From the NCBI RefSeq assembly GCF_001261775.1, contig NZ_LN868537.1, positions 558,001-622,000 of the forward strand: 64,000 bases of DNA, in the 5' to 3' direction. Numbering within the stretch: position 1 is the first letter of the stretch; each line of letters begins with the position of its first letter. Below are positions 7,899 to 15,793 of this stretch, piece after piece. The DNA is from Anaeromassilibacillus senegalensis. Its GTDB lineage: Bacteria; Bacillota; Clostridia; Oscillospirales; Acutalibacteraceae. Under the pieces are notes generated by a model. The model did no database searches. It had not been told where the DNA came from and worked only from the letters and a program-made list of their open reading frames with translations. A program made the translations under genes and the position numbers.

Positions 7899-10280
7899 TT
7901 ATTCCCCAAAGAGCTCATGTGCATAGCGCACCGAATCCATCGCATCTTTCACGTAACGGTCCGCATGAATCATATCCGCATATTCCTGTGTCAGTACCGC
8001 GCCGCCAACCATGACTTTGCAGAAGGGTGTTTCCTGCCGTAGCATCCGGATGGTTTCTTCCATGCTTACCACGGTGGTTGTCATCAGGGCGCTGAGGCCC
8101 ACTAGCTTGACGTGGTGTTCCTTCACCGCGTCTACCACCTTTTCGGGTGGCACATCCTTGCCTAGGTCGATGATATCGTAGCTGTAGTTTTCCAACAAAA
8201 CCTTTACGATGTTCTTGCCGATATCATGGATGTCTCCCTTGACGGTCGCCAGCACGATTTTGTCCTTTTTTACCTGCGACTCGGAGCCAGATGCATCCAT
8301 TTGTGCCCGAATGACCTCAAACGCCGCTTTTGCCGCCTCTGCGCTCATTAAAAGCTGGGGGAGGAACAAGATTCCCTTTTCAAAATCTTTCCCCACCTGG
8401 TCGAGCGCCGGAATCAGCTCTTCGCTGATGATGAGAAGCGGCTCTTTTGTCCGCAATAACTCCTGCGCCGCACTGTATGCGCTTTCCTTCAGGCCGCTGA
8501 TAATCGCCTGCGATACCGACATTTGCGCCGCGGCGACAGGAGCTGTTTCCGCAGTCTGCTGGGAATAGCGGGCAATATAGTCCATACATTGCGTGTCGCA
8601 GCCGCTGAGCGCACAATATGCGTCGTACGACTTCCGCATCGCCTGAGAGTTTGGATTAATAATAGCGGCACTCAGACCGTTTTGCAGCGCCATTGTAAAA
8701 AACGCTGCATTAATATTTTCCCGCTGGGGTAAACCAAAAGAAATATTGGATACGCCCAAGGATGTATACAGCCCCAACTGCTCACGCACCAGGCGCAAAG
8801 AATCCAGCGTGACAGCGGCGGCCCCTTGTCCCGCACTGATCGTCATGGCGAGCACGTCCACAATAATGTCCTTTTTTTTGATTCCGTACGACGCAGCTGT
8901 ATCGACAATTTTTTGGGCGACTGCCAAACGCCCTTCCGCGGTTTCTGGAATGCCGTCTTCATCCAGCGTAAGGGCGATCACAACGCCGCCGTATTTTTTA
9001 ACCAGTGGGAAGATAGCGTGCATGCTTTCCTGCTTGCCGTTAACGGAGTTGATCAGCGGTTTTCCGTTGTATATCCGCATTGCCTGTTCCATAGTCTCCG
9101 CGCTGGCGGTATCGATCTGCAAGGGTAGATCGATGATGCTTTGCAGCTCAGTGACAGCGCGGCACATCATTTCGGTCTCGTTGATTTCCGGCAGGCCCAC
9201 ATTGACGTCCAGAATGTGAGCGCCGCTCTGCTGCTGTGCGATGCCTTCCCGCAGGATGTAGTCCATATCGTTTTCCCGCAGAGCTTGTTTAAAACGGGAT
9301 TTCCCTGTGGGGTTGATTCGCTCGCCAATCAGGATGGGGCGCGCCCCAAACGGAACAGCCTGTGAATAGGAGGAAACCACTGTAAGCGCATGTGATTCCA
9401 GTGGCGTGGGCGGAATCTCTTTGCAGGCCCGTACGGTCGCTGCAATGTGGGCTGGCGTGGTTCCACAGCATCCACCGACCATCCAGGCGCCCATGGAAGC
9501 AAGTTCCGCCATGGAGGTGGCAAATGCTTTCGGAGATACATCGAAAACGGTTTTTCCGTCGACACAGCGAGGGAGTCCTGCGTTCGGATTGACAATCATG
9601 GGGATGGAACAGCAGGATTTCAACTGTGGCAACAATTCTTTGATTTGTTCCGGGCCGAGGCCGCAGTTGAATCCAATTGCATCAGCGCCCAGTCCTTCCA
9701 GGGTTGCGGTTGCCGCCGCAATATTGCCACCGGTCAATAACTTTCCCTGCTCGTCAAATATCAGGGTGACAAAGACCGGAAGGGACGTGTTCTCTTTCGC
9801 CGCCAGAAGTGCGGCTTTTGCTTCATATGTGTCGCTCATGGTCTCAATCAAAATGAGGTCCGCGCCCGCGTGCTCCCCACAGACAGCAGCTTCCCGAAAC
9901 GCCGCGTATGCATCTTCAAAAGGGAGGTCCCCCAGCGGCCGGAGCAGCTTCCCGGTGGGGCCGATGTCCAAAGCGATGAGCCCTGTGCCGCCATTGGCCT
10001 GCACCGCTTTTTTTGCGGCGCATACCGCACTTCCTATGATCTCCTGAACGGAATGGCCGCAGCCGCGCAGTTTTACTGCATTCGCGCCAAAGGTATTGGT
10101 TTTTATAATATCCGCGCCGGCCTTCAAATAAGAGTGGTGGATTTGCTGGATCAATTCCGGTTTTTGCAGATTCCAAAGCTCTGGCAACTCTCCGGCGCCC
10201 AACCCGTTTTCCTGCAGGATGGTTCCCATTGCGCCATCAAAGAAGAGCATGCGTTTACCCAACTGATCAAAAATTTCCAT
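7899..10280 (-). CDS. metH: Cobalamin-dependent methionine synthase lacking the reactivation domain
   Basis: 793 aa, against roughly 1200 for full MetH. Domains in order: homocysteine methyltransferase barrel with zinc Cys motifs (GFNCGLGP and GGCCGTTPAH), pterin-binding barrel (GERINPTGKSRFK), cap, and B12-binding domain with DIHDIGKN supplying the lower-ligand His. It transfers the methyl group of methyl-tetrahydrofolate to homocysteine. The SAM-binding reactivation domain is absent and is encoded by the gene just upstream. The three genes form an operon in the order metF, reactivation protein, metH. Confidence 0.96.
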   Translation of the reverse strand: MEIFDQLGKRMLFFDGAMGTILQENGLGAGELPELWNLQKPELIQQIHHSYLKAGADIIKTNTFGANAVKLRGCGHSVQEIIGSAVCAAKKAVQANGGTGLIALDIGPTGKLLRPLGDLPFEDAYAAFREAAVCGEHAGADLILIETMSDTYEAKAALLAAKENTSLPVFVTLIFDEQGKLLTGGNIAAATATLEGLGADAIGFNCGLGPEQIKELLPQLKSCCSIPMIVNPNAGLPRCVDGKTVFDVSPKAFATSMAELASMGAWMVGGCCGTTPAHIAATVRACKEIPPTPLESHALTVVSSYSQAVPFGARPILIGERINPTGKSRFKQALRENDMDYILREGIAQQQSGAHILDVNVGLPEINETEMMCRAVTELQSIIDLPLQIDTASAETMEQAMRIYNGKPLINSVNGKQESMHAIFPLVKKYGGVVIALTLDEDGIPETAEGRLAVAQKIVDTAASYGIKKKDIIVDVLAMTISAGQGAAAVTLDSLRLVREQLGLYTSLGVSNISFGLPQRENINAAFFTMALQNGLSAAIINPNSQAMRKSYDAYCALSGCDTQCMDYIARYSQQTAETAPVAAAQMSVSQAIISGLKESAYSAAQELLRTKEPLLIISEELIPALDQVGKDFEKGILFLPQLLMSAEAAKAAFEVIRAQMDASGSESQVKKDKIVLATVKGDIHDIGKNIVKVLLENYSYDIIDLGKDVPPEKVVDAVKEHHVKLVGLSALMTTTVVSMEETIRMLRQETPFCKVMVGGAVLTQEYADMIHADRYVKDAMDSVRYAHELFGE

Positions 10281-10284
10281 AGGT

Positions 10285-10929
10285 TCAACCCTTTCTAAAT
10301 GGACAGTTTTTTGCCTGGCAGGTCATACATTTGGCAATGTGGCAGCTTTGCGGTTCCGCTGTTAAACCAATGACCGCCGTCACGGATTTGGATGGGGCCA
10401 ACATAAAACTGTCCGTCATCGTCAGGCCGATGCGTTTCGGACAGTCCAGAACCGTCAAAAAATCACGCTGATGCGCAATGTCAAAGTCCCCATAGCCGGG
10501 GCTGTACCGCGGCCGCAGATAAAGCCCTTTGGCGGCGGCTTCCACAGCAATCGGTTCCTGGCATTCGTCACAGAAGGACTCAATCAGGGACGCCGCACAC
10601 GCCTGCATGATCACGGCCCGGCTCATCGACAGCTTGGAACAGCGCTCCAGCCGCAGGTCGACAGGGGAACCCAGAGTAGCGGCAAAGAGGATAACCTCTG
10701 TACATCCTGTCAGATGCTGGAATAAACTCCTGCTATGTACGGTAATCCCGGCGAATGACACAATATTCGGCGAGACGAGCCGCAGTGGCTCCCGATGGAA
10801 AATGTGATGCGGCGTACACGCCTGCAACAGTTCCTCCGTACAGTCTGCAATGTGGTGCAGTACCTCCGGGCTTGGTTCGGCGTTACGATATCCTAAATAT
10901 CGCAGGACTTCCTGCCGGTCGATGTTCAT
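10285..10929 (-). CDS. Stand-alone methionine synthase reactivation-domain protein
   Basis: 214 aa resembling the C-terminal activation domain of MetH. The SAM-binding type segment RPRYSPGYGDFDI is present. It should reductively remethylate oxidised cobalamin in the shortened MetH encoded next to it. It ends in a Cys cluster (CHIAKCMTCQAKNC), which suggests a metal or Fe-S site that could help deliver electrons; that part is inference. It overlaps metF by four bases and metH begins four bases after its stop. Confidence 0.9.
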   Translation of the reverse strand: MNIDRQEVLRYLGYRNAEPSPEVLHHIADCTEELLQACTPHHIFHREPLRLVSPNIVSFAGITVHSRSLFQHLTGCTEVILFAATLGSPVDLRLERCSKLSMSRAVIMQACAASLIESFCDECQEPIAVEAAAKGLYLRPRYSPGYGDFDIAHQRDFLTVLDCPKRIGLTMTDSFMLAPSKSVTAVIGLTAEPQSCHIAKCMTCQAKNCPFRKG

Positions 10930-11816
10930 ACTTCTTCATCCCTGATAATGGCGGAGAGGTTACCCATAATCTCTGCGGCAATTTCTGGATTATTCATGGT
11001 GTACAGGTGGATATGATTGACGCCGTTGGAAATCAGGTCGATGATCTGTTCCGTCGCGTAAGCAATTCCAGCCTGCTTCATCGCTTTGGGTTTGTCCGAA
11101 AATTTATCGGCGATCGCTTTAAAACGCGGGGGAAGTGCCGTACCGGACAGCTCGCACGAACGTTTGATCTGCCGGCTGTTGATCACCGGCATGACGCCCG
11201 CGACAATCGGCACGTTGATCTTCTTGGAAAGGACGCGGTATAAAAAATGATAGAGCACATTGTTGTCAAAGAACATCTGCGTCGTTAGAAAATCGCAGCC
11301 GCAGTCAACCTTGCGCTTTAAAAAATCAATGTCATCTTCCTTATGTTCGCATTCCACATGGCCCTCCGGGTAGCAGGCTCCGCCAATGCAGAAATCTCCC
11401 TGCGCCTTAATGTCCTGGATCAGTTCGCTGGCGTAATGGTACTGCACCGGAGAGGGAAAATCGGAGTCCTGCGGAATATCGCCGCGCAGCGCAAGAATGT
11501 TTTCAATTCCGTTTTCCTTCATTTTATCAAGCATGGAGGAAATATCTTCTTTTGTGGAGGACACGCAGGTCAAATGTGCCAGCGCCGGAATGTGATAGGT
11601 ATTCTGTATTTTCGTAGCAATTTCCAGGGTGCGTTTGGAGGTGCTTCCCCCGGCGCCATAGGTGACGCTGATAAAATTCGGATGAAGCGCCGCAATTTTT
11701 TGGACGATCGCATCGATCCGGCTGATGTCTGCGCCAGCTTTAGGCGGAAAGATTTCACAGGAAACGGTAACCCGGTCACTTTGCAACAATTCTTTTATTT
11801 TCAAGATGGGGTACAT
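10926..11816 (-). CDS. metF: 5,10-methylenetetrahydrofolate reductase
   Basis: 296 aa, the normal length of bacterial MetF. The N-terminal part has the FAD-barrel features CEIFPPK and SVTYGAGGS, with LAHLTC and RGDIPQDSDF downstream. It produces 5-methyl-tetrahydrofolate, the substrate of the metH product encoded two genes later. It is first in the operon and preceded by a compact hairpin leader and an extended -10 promoter. The ATG follows a purine-rich AAAGAAAGG directly upstream, which is close for a ribosome binding site. Confidence 0.95.
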   Translation of the reverse strand: MYPILKIKELLQSDRVTVSCEIFPPKAGADISRIDAIVQKIAALHPNFISVTYGAGGSTSKRTLEIATKIQNTYHIPALAHLTCVSSTKEDISSMLDKMKENGIENILALRGDIPQDSDFPSPVQYHYASELIQDIKAQGDFCIGGACYPEGHVECEHKEDDIDFLKRKVDCGCDFLTTQMFFDNNVLYHFLYRVLSKKINVPIVAGVMPVINSRQIKRSCELSGTALPPRFKAIADKFSDKPKAMKQAGIAYATEQIIDLISNGVNHIHLYTMNNPEIAAEIMGNLSAIIRDEEV

Positions 11817-11852
11817 CCTTTCTTTAACGGTTTATCAAGATGGGGATAGAAT

Positions 11853-11903
11853 ACCTGACCTGAAACAGTCTCGCTTAAAACTGTACAGGCTTTTTAGTCA
11901 GGT
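11853..11903 (-). promoter_or_regulatory. Structured 5' leader of the metF operon
   Basis: The outer arms ACCTGAC (11853-11859) and GTCAGGT (11897-11903) are perfectly complementary. They enclose a second stem, CCTG-ACAGT (from 11860) with ACTGT-CAGG (from 11880). The predicted transcription start lies at the edge of the outer stem. It does not match the S-box, T-box or THF riboswitch signatures that I know. Confidence 0.5.
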
Positions 11904-11909
11904 GAAATT

Positions 11910-11918
11910 ATTATAGCA
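11910..11918 (-). promoter_or_regulatory. Extended -10 promoter of the metF operon
   Basis: On the minus strand this reads TGC-TATAAT, a TGn-extended -10 box. No convincing -35 box is seen at 16-18 bp. Confidence 0.55.
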
Positions 11919-11934
11919 TACATAAAGAAAAGAT

Positions 11935-11970
11935 GAAATAAAATCCGCATGGAATCGACGGATTTCACTT
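11935..11970 (-). terminator. metY terminator
   Basis: On the minus strand AAATCCG and CGGATTT form a stem followed by a T-rich tail, just after the metY stop codon. Confidence 0.65.
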
Positions 11971-11998
11971 CATCTTATCTCAGAGGATTTTCTGAAAA

Positions 11999-13285
11999 TC
12001 AGGATAACGCCTGCTCTAAATCATACAATAAATCGTCGATATGCTCCGTTCCAATGGAGAGGCGGACGGTATTCGGCTTGATTCCAGATTGCTGCAGCGC
12101 TTCCTCCGTCAACTGCGCGTGCGTGGTGCTGGCAGGATGAATTACCAGGGATTTAACGTCCGCAACATTGGCCAGCAGAGAGAAAACCTGCAACCGGTCT
12201 ATAAACCTCTTGGCTTCCTCTGCACCGCCCTTTATCTCTACCGTGAAGATAGAACCGCCTCCGTTTGGAAAATACTTTTGGTACAGTGCATGATAAGGAC
12301 TTTCCGGCAGAGAGGGATGATTGACGCATTCAATCTTTGGGTGTTTTTGCAGTGCCTCGACCACACGAACCGTATTCTCCACATGCCGTTCCACGCGCAA
12401 AGAAAGGGTTTCCAGTCCTTGCAAAAACAGGAAGGAATGAAACGGGCTGAGCGTTGCGCCTGTATCGCGTAGTAGCACCGTACGAATGCGGGTGATGTAT
12501 GCAGCGGAACCACAGGCTTCTGTAAAGCGAATGCCGTGATAGCTGGGGTCAGGCTCTGTCAGACACGGAAATTTTCCCGATGCGGTCCAGTCAAATCGGC
12601 CGGAATCGATGATCGCGCCGCCGACAGATGTACCGTGGCCGCCGATGAATTTGGTGGCGGAATGGATTACAACGTCCGCGCCGTGTTCAATGGGGCGGAA
12701 TAAATATGGAGTTGCAAAGGTATTATCTACAATCAGCGGGATTCCGTTGCGATGGGCAAGAACAGCAACCGCTTCTATGTCAATCAGGCTGCAATTGGGG
12801 TTACCCAGGGTTTCCAAATAGATCGCCTTGGTATTGGGACGAATCGCCTGTGCGAAATTTTCAATGTGATCCGGGTTTACGAAGGTTGTTGTAATGCCGA
12901 ACGGGGGAAGGGTGTGGGCAAACAGGTTATAGGTTCCGCCATAAAGCGTATTTGCCGCGACGATGTGGTCGCCCGCCCGCGCGATGTTTTGCACCGCATA
13001 TGTAATTGCAGCGGCTCCTGAGGCCGTTGCCAGGGCTGCGACGCCGCCTTCCAGTGCGGCGATACGCTGTTCAAAAACGCTGGTAGTGGGATTGGTAATC
13101 CGGGAATAGATGTTGCCGGGGTCGCTTAAAGCAAAACGGGCTTCTGCTTGTGCGGAATCCCGGAATACATACGAAGTCGTTTGATAAATCGGCACACAGC
13201 GTGCGCCTGTCGCCGGATCGGGCGTTTCTTGTCCAGCATGTAATTGTAAGGTTTCAAATTTCCATTTATGTTCGGTGCGGCTCAT
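11999..13285 (-). CDS. metY: O-acetylhomoserine sulfhydrylase (aminocarboxypropyltransferase)
   Basis: 428 aa from the ATG at 13285, eight bases after GAAAGAG; the in-frame GTG three codons earlier is less well spaced. PLP lysine motif [10 protein letters not shown], the YSRITNPT segment and the LALVA-type C-terminus place it in the Cys/Met gamma-family; a length near 430 favours MetY over MetB/MetC. It would make homocysteine directly from sulfide and O-acetylhomoserine, feeding MetH. It is transcribed from its own promoter behind a leader with a Cys-containing upstream ORF and a likely Rrf2 operator. Confidence 0.93.
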   Translation of the reverse strand: MSRTEHKWKFETLQLHAGQETPDPATGARCVPIYQTTSYVFRDSAQAEARFALSDPGNIYSRITNPTTSVFEQRIAALEGGVAALATASGAAAITYAVQNIARAGDHIVAANTLYGGTYNLFAHTLPPFGITTTFVNPDHIENFAQAIRPNTKAIYLETLGNPNCSLIDIEAVAVLAHRNGIPLIVDNTFATPYLFRPIEHGADVVIHSATKFIGGHGTSVGGAIIDSGRFDWTASGKFPCLTEPDPSYHGIRFTEACGSAAYITRIRTVLLRDTGATLSPFHSFLFLQGLETLSLRVERHVENTVRVVEALQKHPKIECVNHPSLPESPYHALYQKYFPNGGGSIFTVEIKGGAEEAKRFIDRLQVFSLLANVADVKSLVIHPASTTHAQLTEEALQQSGIKPNTVRLSIGTEHIDDLLYDLEQALS

Positions 13286-13341
13286 TGCAATCACTCTTTC
13301 ATTCCATTTTTATTAAATTAATAAAATCGCCGGATATTCCA

Positions 13342-13396
13342 CTTCTGAACGCAACAGAGTCTTATTCTGCCAAACCAATTGAAAGCCGCTCAGAAG
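13342..13396 (-). promoter_or_regulatory. Hairpin in the metY leader downstream of the upstream ORF
   Basis: CGCTCAGAAG at 13387-13396 pairs with CTTCTGAACG at 13342-13351 (10 bp, one G-U pair in RNA). Its loop contains 13361-13369, which is perfectly complementary to 13492-13500 inside the upstream ORF, so alternative pairings are possible. Confidence 0.55.
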
Positions 13397-13414
13397 CTGG
13401 TAAACCGAGATTAC

Positions 13415-13507
13415 TCATATGAAAAACGTACAGGAGGGAATGTAGCGGCACATTCGAGCCAGCACCATACGGCTGCATAACAGCCGCCTTACAGAATAAG
13501 TCGTCAC
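13415..13507 (-). CDS. 30-residue Cys/Arg-containing leader peptide upstream of metY
   Basis: A short ORF with a near-perfect ribosome binding site, AAGGAGGG at 13515-13522, and a GTG start at 13507. The product begins MTTYSVRRLLCSRM and ends CTFFI. It contains three Cys, two internal Met and six Arg. It lies in the leader of the homocysteine-forming metY gene, between promoter and gene, and overlaps several mutually exclusive stems. It is a good candidate for an attenuation peptide sensing Cys or Met supply. Function is inferred from placement; I do not firmly recognise the peptide family. Confidence 0.6.
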   Translation of the reverse strand: MTTYSVRRLLCSRMVLARMCRYIPSCTFFI

Positions 13508-13530
13508 GTAATATCCCTCCTTAATATAGT

Positions 13531-13554
13531 AATCCTATAAAAATAATAGGAATT
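13531..13554 (-). promoter_or_regulatory. Probable Rrf2/CymR-type operator of metY
   Basis: An interrupted palindrome of AATCCTAT and ATAGGAATT arms around an A/T centre. It lies just downstream of the metY promoter start site, where bound repressor would block RNA polymerase. The Rrf2 regulator gene is directly upstream. The sequence resembles published CymR/IscR-type sites from memory only. Confidence 0.55.
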
Positions 13555-13568
13555 TATTGGATAATGCT

Positions 13569-13596
13569 ATTATACGCAGATTACAGGATTTGTCAA
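13569..13596 (-). promoter_or_regulatory. Promoter of the metY leader
   Basis: On the minus strand TTGACA occupies 13591-13596 and TATAAT 13569-13574, 16 bp apart. The -35 box overlaps the last codons of the rrf2 gene. Confidence 0.82.
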
Positions 13597-14036
13597 GGGT
13601 TCTTGCAATTTTCTTTTTCTGCGATCGCATGCTTTCGATCCAGAAGGTCTTGCAGGGTAATGTGATCCACCACATTATCAATGGCGTCCTTCAATTTCAT
13701 CCAGACTTCCAGCGTCACACAGGTATCTGCGCGGGCGCAGGGGTTTTCCGGTGTGTCCAAACAGGCGACAGGGGATAGGCTGCCTTCTGCCAGTCTGAGA
13801 ATCATACCGACAGTATAGGCTTCTGGCGGTTTGGTCAGGTGATACCCGCCATTAGCGCCTCTTGCACTTTTGACGTAACCGGCTTTCGTCAGCTGGCCAA
13901 TGATCTGCTCCAAATATTTGCCTGATATTGCCTGCCGGTTGGAAATGTCTTTTATGGATATATAGGATGCGTCGTACTGCTCTGCCAGTTCTAACATTAA
14001 GCGCAGCGCATAACGTCCTTTGGTTGATATTTTCAT
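13593..14036 (-). CDS. Rrf2 family transcriptional regulator
   Basis: 147 aa from the ATG at 14036, preceded by GAGGAGGAATTCTC; a longer in-frame ORF upstream lacks a ribosome binding site. N-terminal winged helix (MKISTKGRYALRLMLELA) with the recognition-helix motif SGKYLEQII and wing RGANGGYHL. Three cysteines at 92, 100 and 106 resemble the Fe-S ligand region of IscR-type members, whereas classic CymR lacks it. It probably controls sulfur genes, since metY follows with a matching operator. Iron-sulfur sensing is possible but not shown. Confidence 0.9.
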   Translation of the reverse strand: MKISTKGRYALRLMLELAEQYDASYISIKDISNRQAISGKYLEQIIGQLTKAGYVKSARGANGGYHLTKPPEAYTVGMILRLAEGSLSPVACLDTPENPCARADTCVTLEVWMKLKDAIDNVVDHITLQDLLDRKHAIAEKENCKNP

Positions 14037-14064
14037 GAGAATTCCTCCTCTCAAATTACCTCTA

Positions 14065-14095
14065 TTGTAACACAGTAATATAGTAAACTTCAATG
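14065..14095 (-). promoter_or_regulatory. Possible promoter of the rrf2 gene
   Basis: On the minus strand TTGAAG and TACAAT are 18 bp apart. The spacer carries TTACTATATTA, which is also present in the metY leader just after its operator, suggesting shared or auto-regulation. Confidence 0.45.
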
Positions 14096-14157
14096 AAAAA
14101 TTTTGAATAGAAACAAGATAGTTGCTTGTTTCGTAAAATAACATTGAGAAAATTGTA

Positions 14158-14224
14158 TATAATAAAATTCCCCATGTGCAGATGCGGAATATGGCGATAC
14201 ATAGAATATGCGGTTAATGGGGAA
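14158..14224 (+). promoter_or_regulatory. -10 box and hairpin leader of the sodium symporter gene
   Basis: TATAAT at 14158-14163 has no clear -35 box. TTCCCCAT (14168-14175) and ATGGGGAA (14217-14224) are perfectly complementary and enclose about 40 bases that contain GAATATG twice. The predicted start site falls on the 5' arm. It is not a T-box or a riboswitch class that I know. Confidence 0.4.
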
Positions 14225-14250
14225 AATGAGGAGCGTAAAGGAGTTTTGAC

Positions 14251-15633
14251 ATGCAGCGTGAAAAGTTCTCTTCGCGGCTTGGATTTCTGTTGATATCCGC
14301 AGGCTGCGCGATCGGATTGGGAAATGTCTGGCGGTTCCCGTATGTAACAGGACAGTACGGAGGCGCGGCTTTTGTTCTGATTTATTTGTTCTTTCTATTA
14401 ATTCTGGGTTTGCCCATCATGGTAACGGAATTTTCCGTAGGACGTGCAAGCCAGAAAAGTGCGGCGCTTTCGTTTGATGTATTGGAACCAAAGGGTACAA
14501 AGTGGCATCTTCATAAATACTTTGCGATGTTTGGCAACTATCTCTTAATGATGTTCTATACCACCATTGGCGGATGGATGTTTATTTATTTTGTCAAAAT
14601 GCTGCGCGGAGATTTTGAAGGATTAAATAAAGACCAGGTACAAGGCGCGTTCCAGCAGATTACACAAAGTCCCGGTATCATGACAATTGCAATGATCTTT
14701 GTGGTTGTGCTTTGTTTTGGAATCTGCTCGTTTGGCCTGCAGAAGGGCGTCGAAAAGGTAACCAAGGTCATGATGGTCAGCTTGTTTGTCATTATGATCC
14801 TGTTGGCAATTCGGTCCATTACACTGCCTGGTGCACAAGAAGGCCTGCGCTTTTACCTGTATCCGGACTTTGGAAAGCTCGCGGAAAATGGGATATCCAA
14901 CACGATCTTTGCGGCGATGGGACAAGCATTCTTTACATTGAGCCTTGGAATCGGTTCCATCGCGATTTTTGGAAGCTATATCGGAAAAGAACGGTCGCTG
15001 GCCGGTGAAGCAATCAATGTAACACTGTTGGATACCGGCGTGGCTCTGGTTGCCGGATTGATTATTTTTCCTGCCTGTTTTGCGTTCGGCGTGAGCCCGG
15101 ACAGCGGTCCAAACCTGATTTTTATAACGCTTCCCAACGTGTTTAACTCCATGGCAGGGGGCAGGATCTGGGGTTCCTTCTTCTTCGTATTCATGTCTTT
15201 CGCCGCGCTGTCCACAATTATCGCCGTCTTCGAAAACATTATTTCTTATGCGCTGGATTTGTGGAACTGGAGCCGTAAAAAAGCGGTTTTGGTCAATATT
15301 GTCATTGTCATTGTCTTCTCGCTGCCCTGCGTTCTGGGCTTCAATTTGTTAAGCGGCATCCAACCGATGGGACCGGGAAGTAACATTATGGACATTGAAG
15401 ATTTTATTGTCAGCAATAACCTGCTTCCATTGGGTTCGCTTGTGTATCTGCTTTTCTGCGTTTCCAAATACGGCTGGGGCTGGAAGAACTTCCTCACAGA
15501 GGCCAATACGGGCAAAGGCATGAAATTCCCCAAATGGATTCGTTTTTATGTGACTTTTATTCTGCCGTTAATTGTTCTTGCCATCTTTGTGCAGGGGTAT
15601 CTTGCAAAGTTTTTTCCAAATCTGTTTGGGTGA
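14251..15633 (+). CDS. Sodium:neurotransmitter symporter family amino-acid transporter
   Basis: 460 aa with about 11 hydrophobic helices. The first helix carries the unwound sodium/substrate motif AIGLGNVWRFPY followed by GGAAF, diagnostic of the NSS (LeuT) fold, and GQAFFTLSLGIGSI marks helix 6. The short C-terminus and 11-helix pattern resemble bacterial MhsT/TnaT types that carry hydrophobic or aromatic amino acids; the exact substrate is inference. The start follows AAAGGAG. It is a single gene with its own leader and terminator. Confidence 0.92.
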   Translation: MQREKFSSRLGFLLISAGCAIGLGNVWRFPYVTGQYGGAAFVLIYLFFLLILGLPIMVTEFSVGRASQKSAALSFDVLEPKGTKWHLHKYFAMFGNYLLMMFYTTIGGWMFIYFVKMLRGDFEGLNKDQVQGAFQQITQSPGIMTIAMIFVVVLCFGICSFGLQKGVEKVTKVMMVSLFVIMILLAIRSITLPGAQEGLRFYLYPDFGKLAENGISNTIFAAMGQAFFTLSLGIGSIAIFGSYIGKERSLAGEAINVTLLDTGVALVAGLIIFPACFAFGVSPDSGPNLIFITLPNVFNSMAGGRIWGSFFFVFMSFAALSTIIAVFENIISYALDLWNWSRKKAVLVNIVIVIVFSLPCVLGFNLLSGIQPMGPGSNIMDIEDFIVSNNLLPLGSLVYLLFCVSKYGWGWKNFLTEANTGKGMKFPKWIRFYVTFILPLIVLAIFVQGYLAKFFPNLFG

Positions 15634-15642
15634 GTAGAACAG

Positions 15643-15684
15643 AAAAAGGGCACTTCCGATTCAATGCGGAAGTGCCCTTTTTTG
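15643..15684 (+). terminator. Symporter gene terminator
   Basis: AAAAAGGGCACTTCCG pairs with CGGAAGTGCCCTTTTTT, a strong Rho-independent terminator nine bases after the stop codon. Confidence 0.92.
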
Positions 15685-15740
15685 ATATAAAAGACCGGCA
15701 AAGTTATATTTCCTACTGATACATGTATCGATTTCTGAAC

Positions 15741-15782
15741 AAAAAAGAAGAAGCTATGGAAACTTACCATAGCTTCTTCTTT
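15741..15782 (-). terminator. Terminator of the sigma/anti-sigma operon
   Basis: A perfect 15-bp stem, AAGAAGAAGCTATGG with CCATAGCTTCTTCTT, followed on the minus strand by TTTTTTG. Confidence 0.9.
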
Positions 15783-15793
15783 ATGGAGGTACT

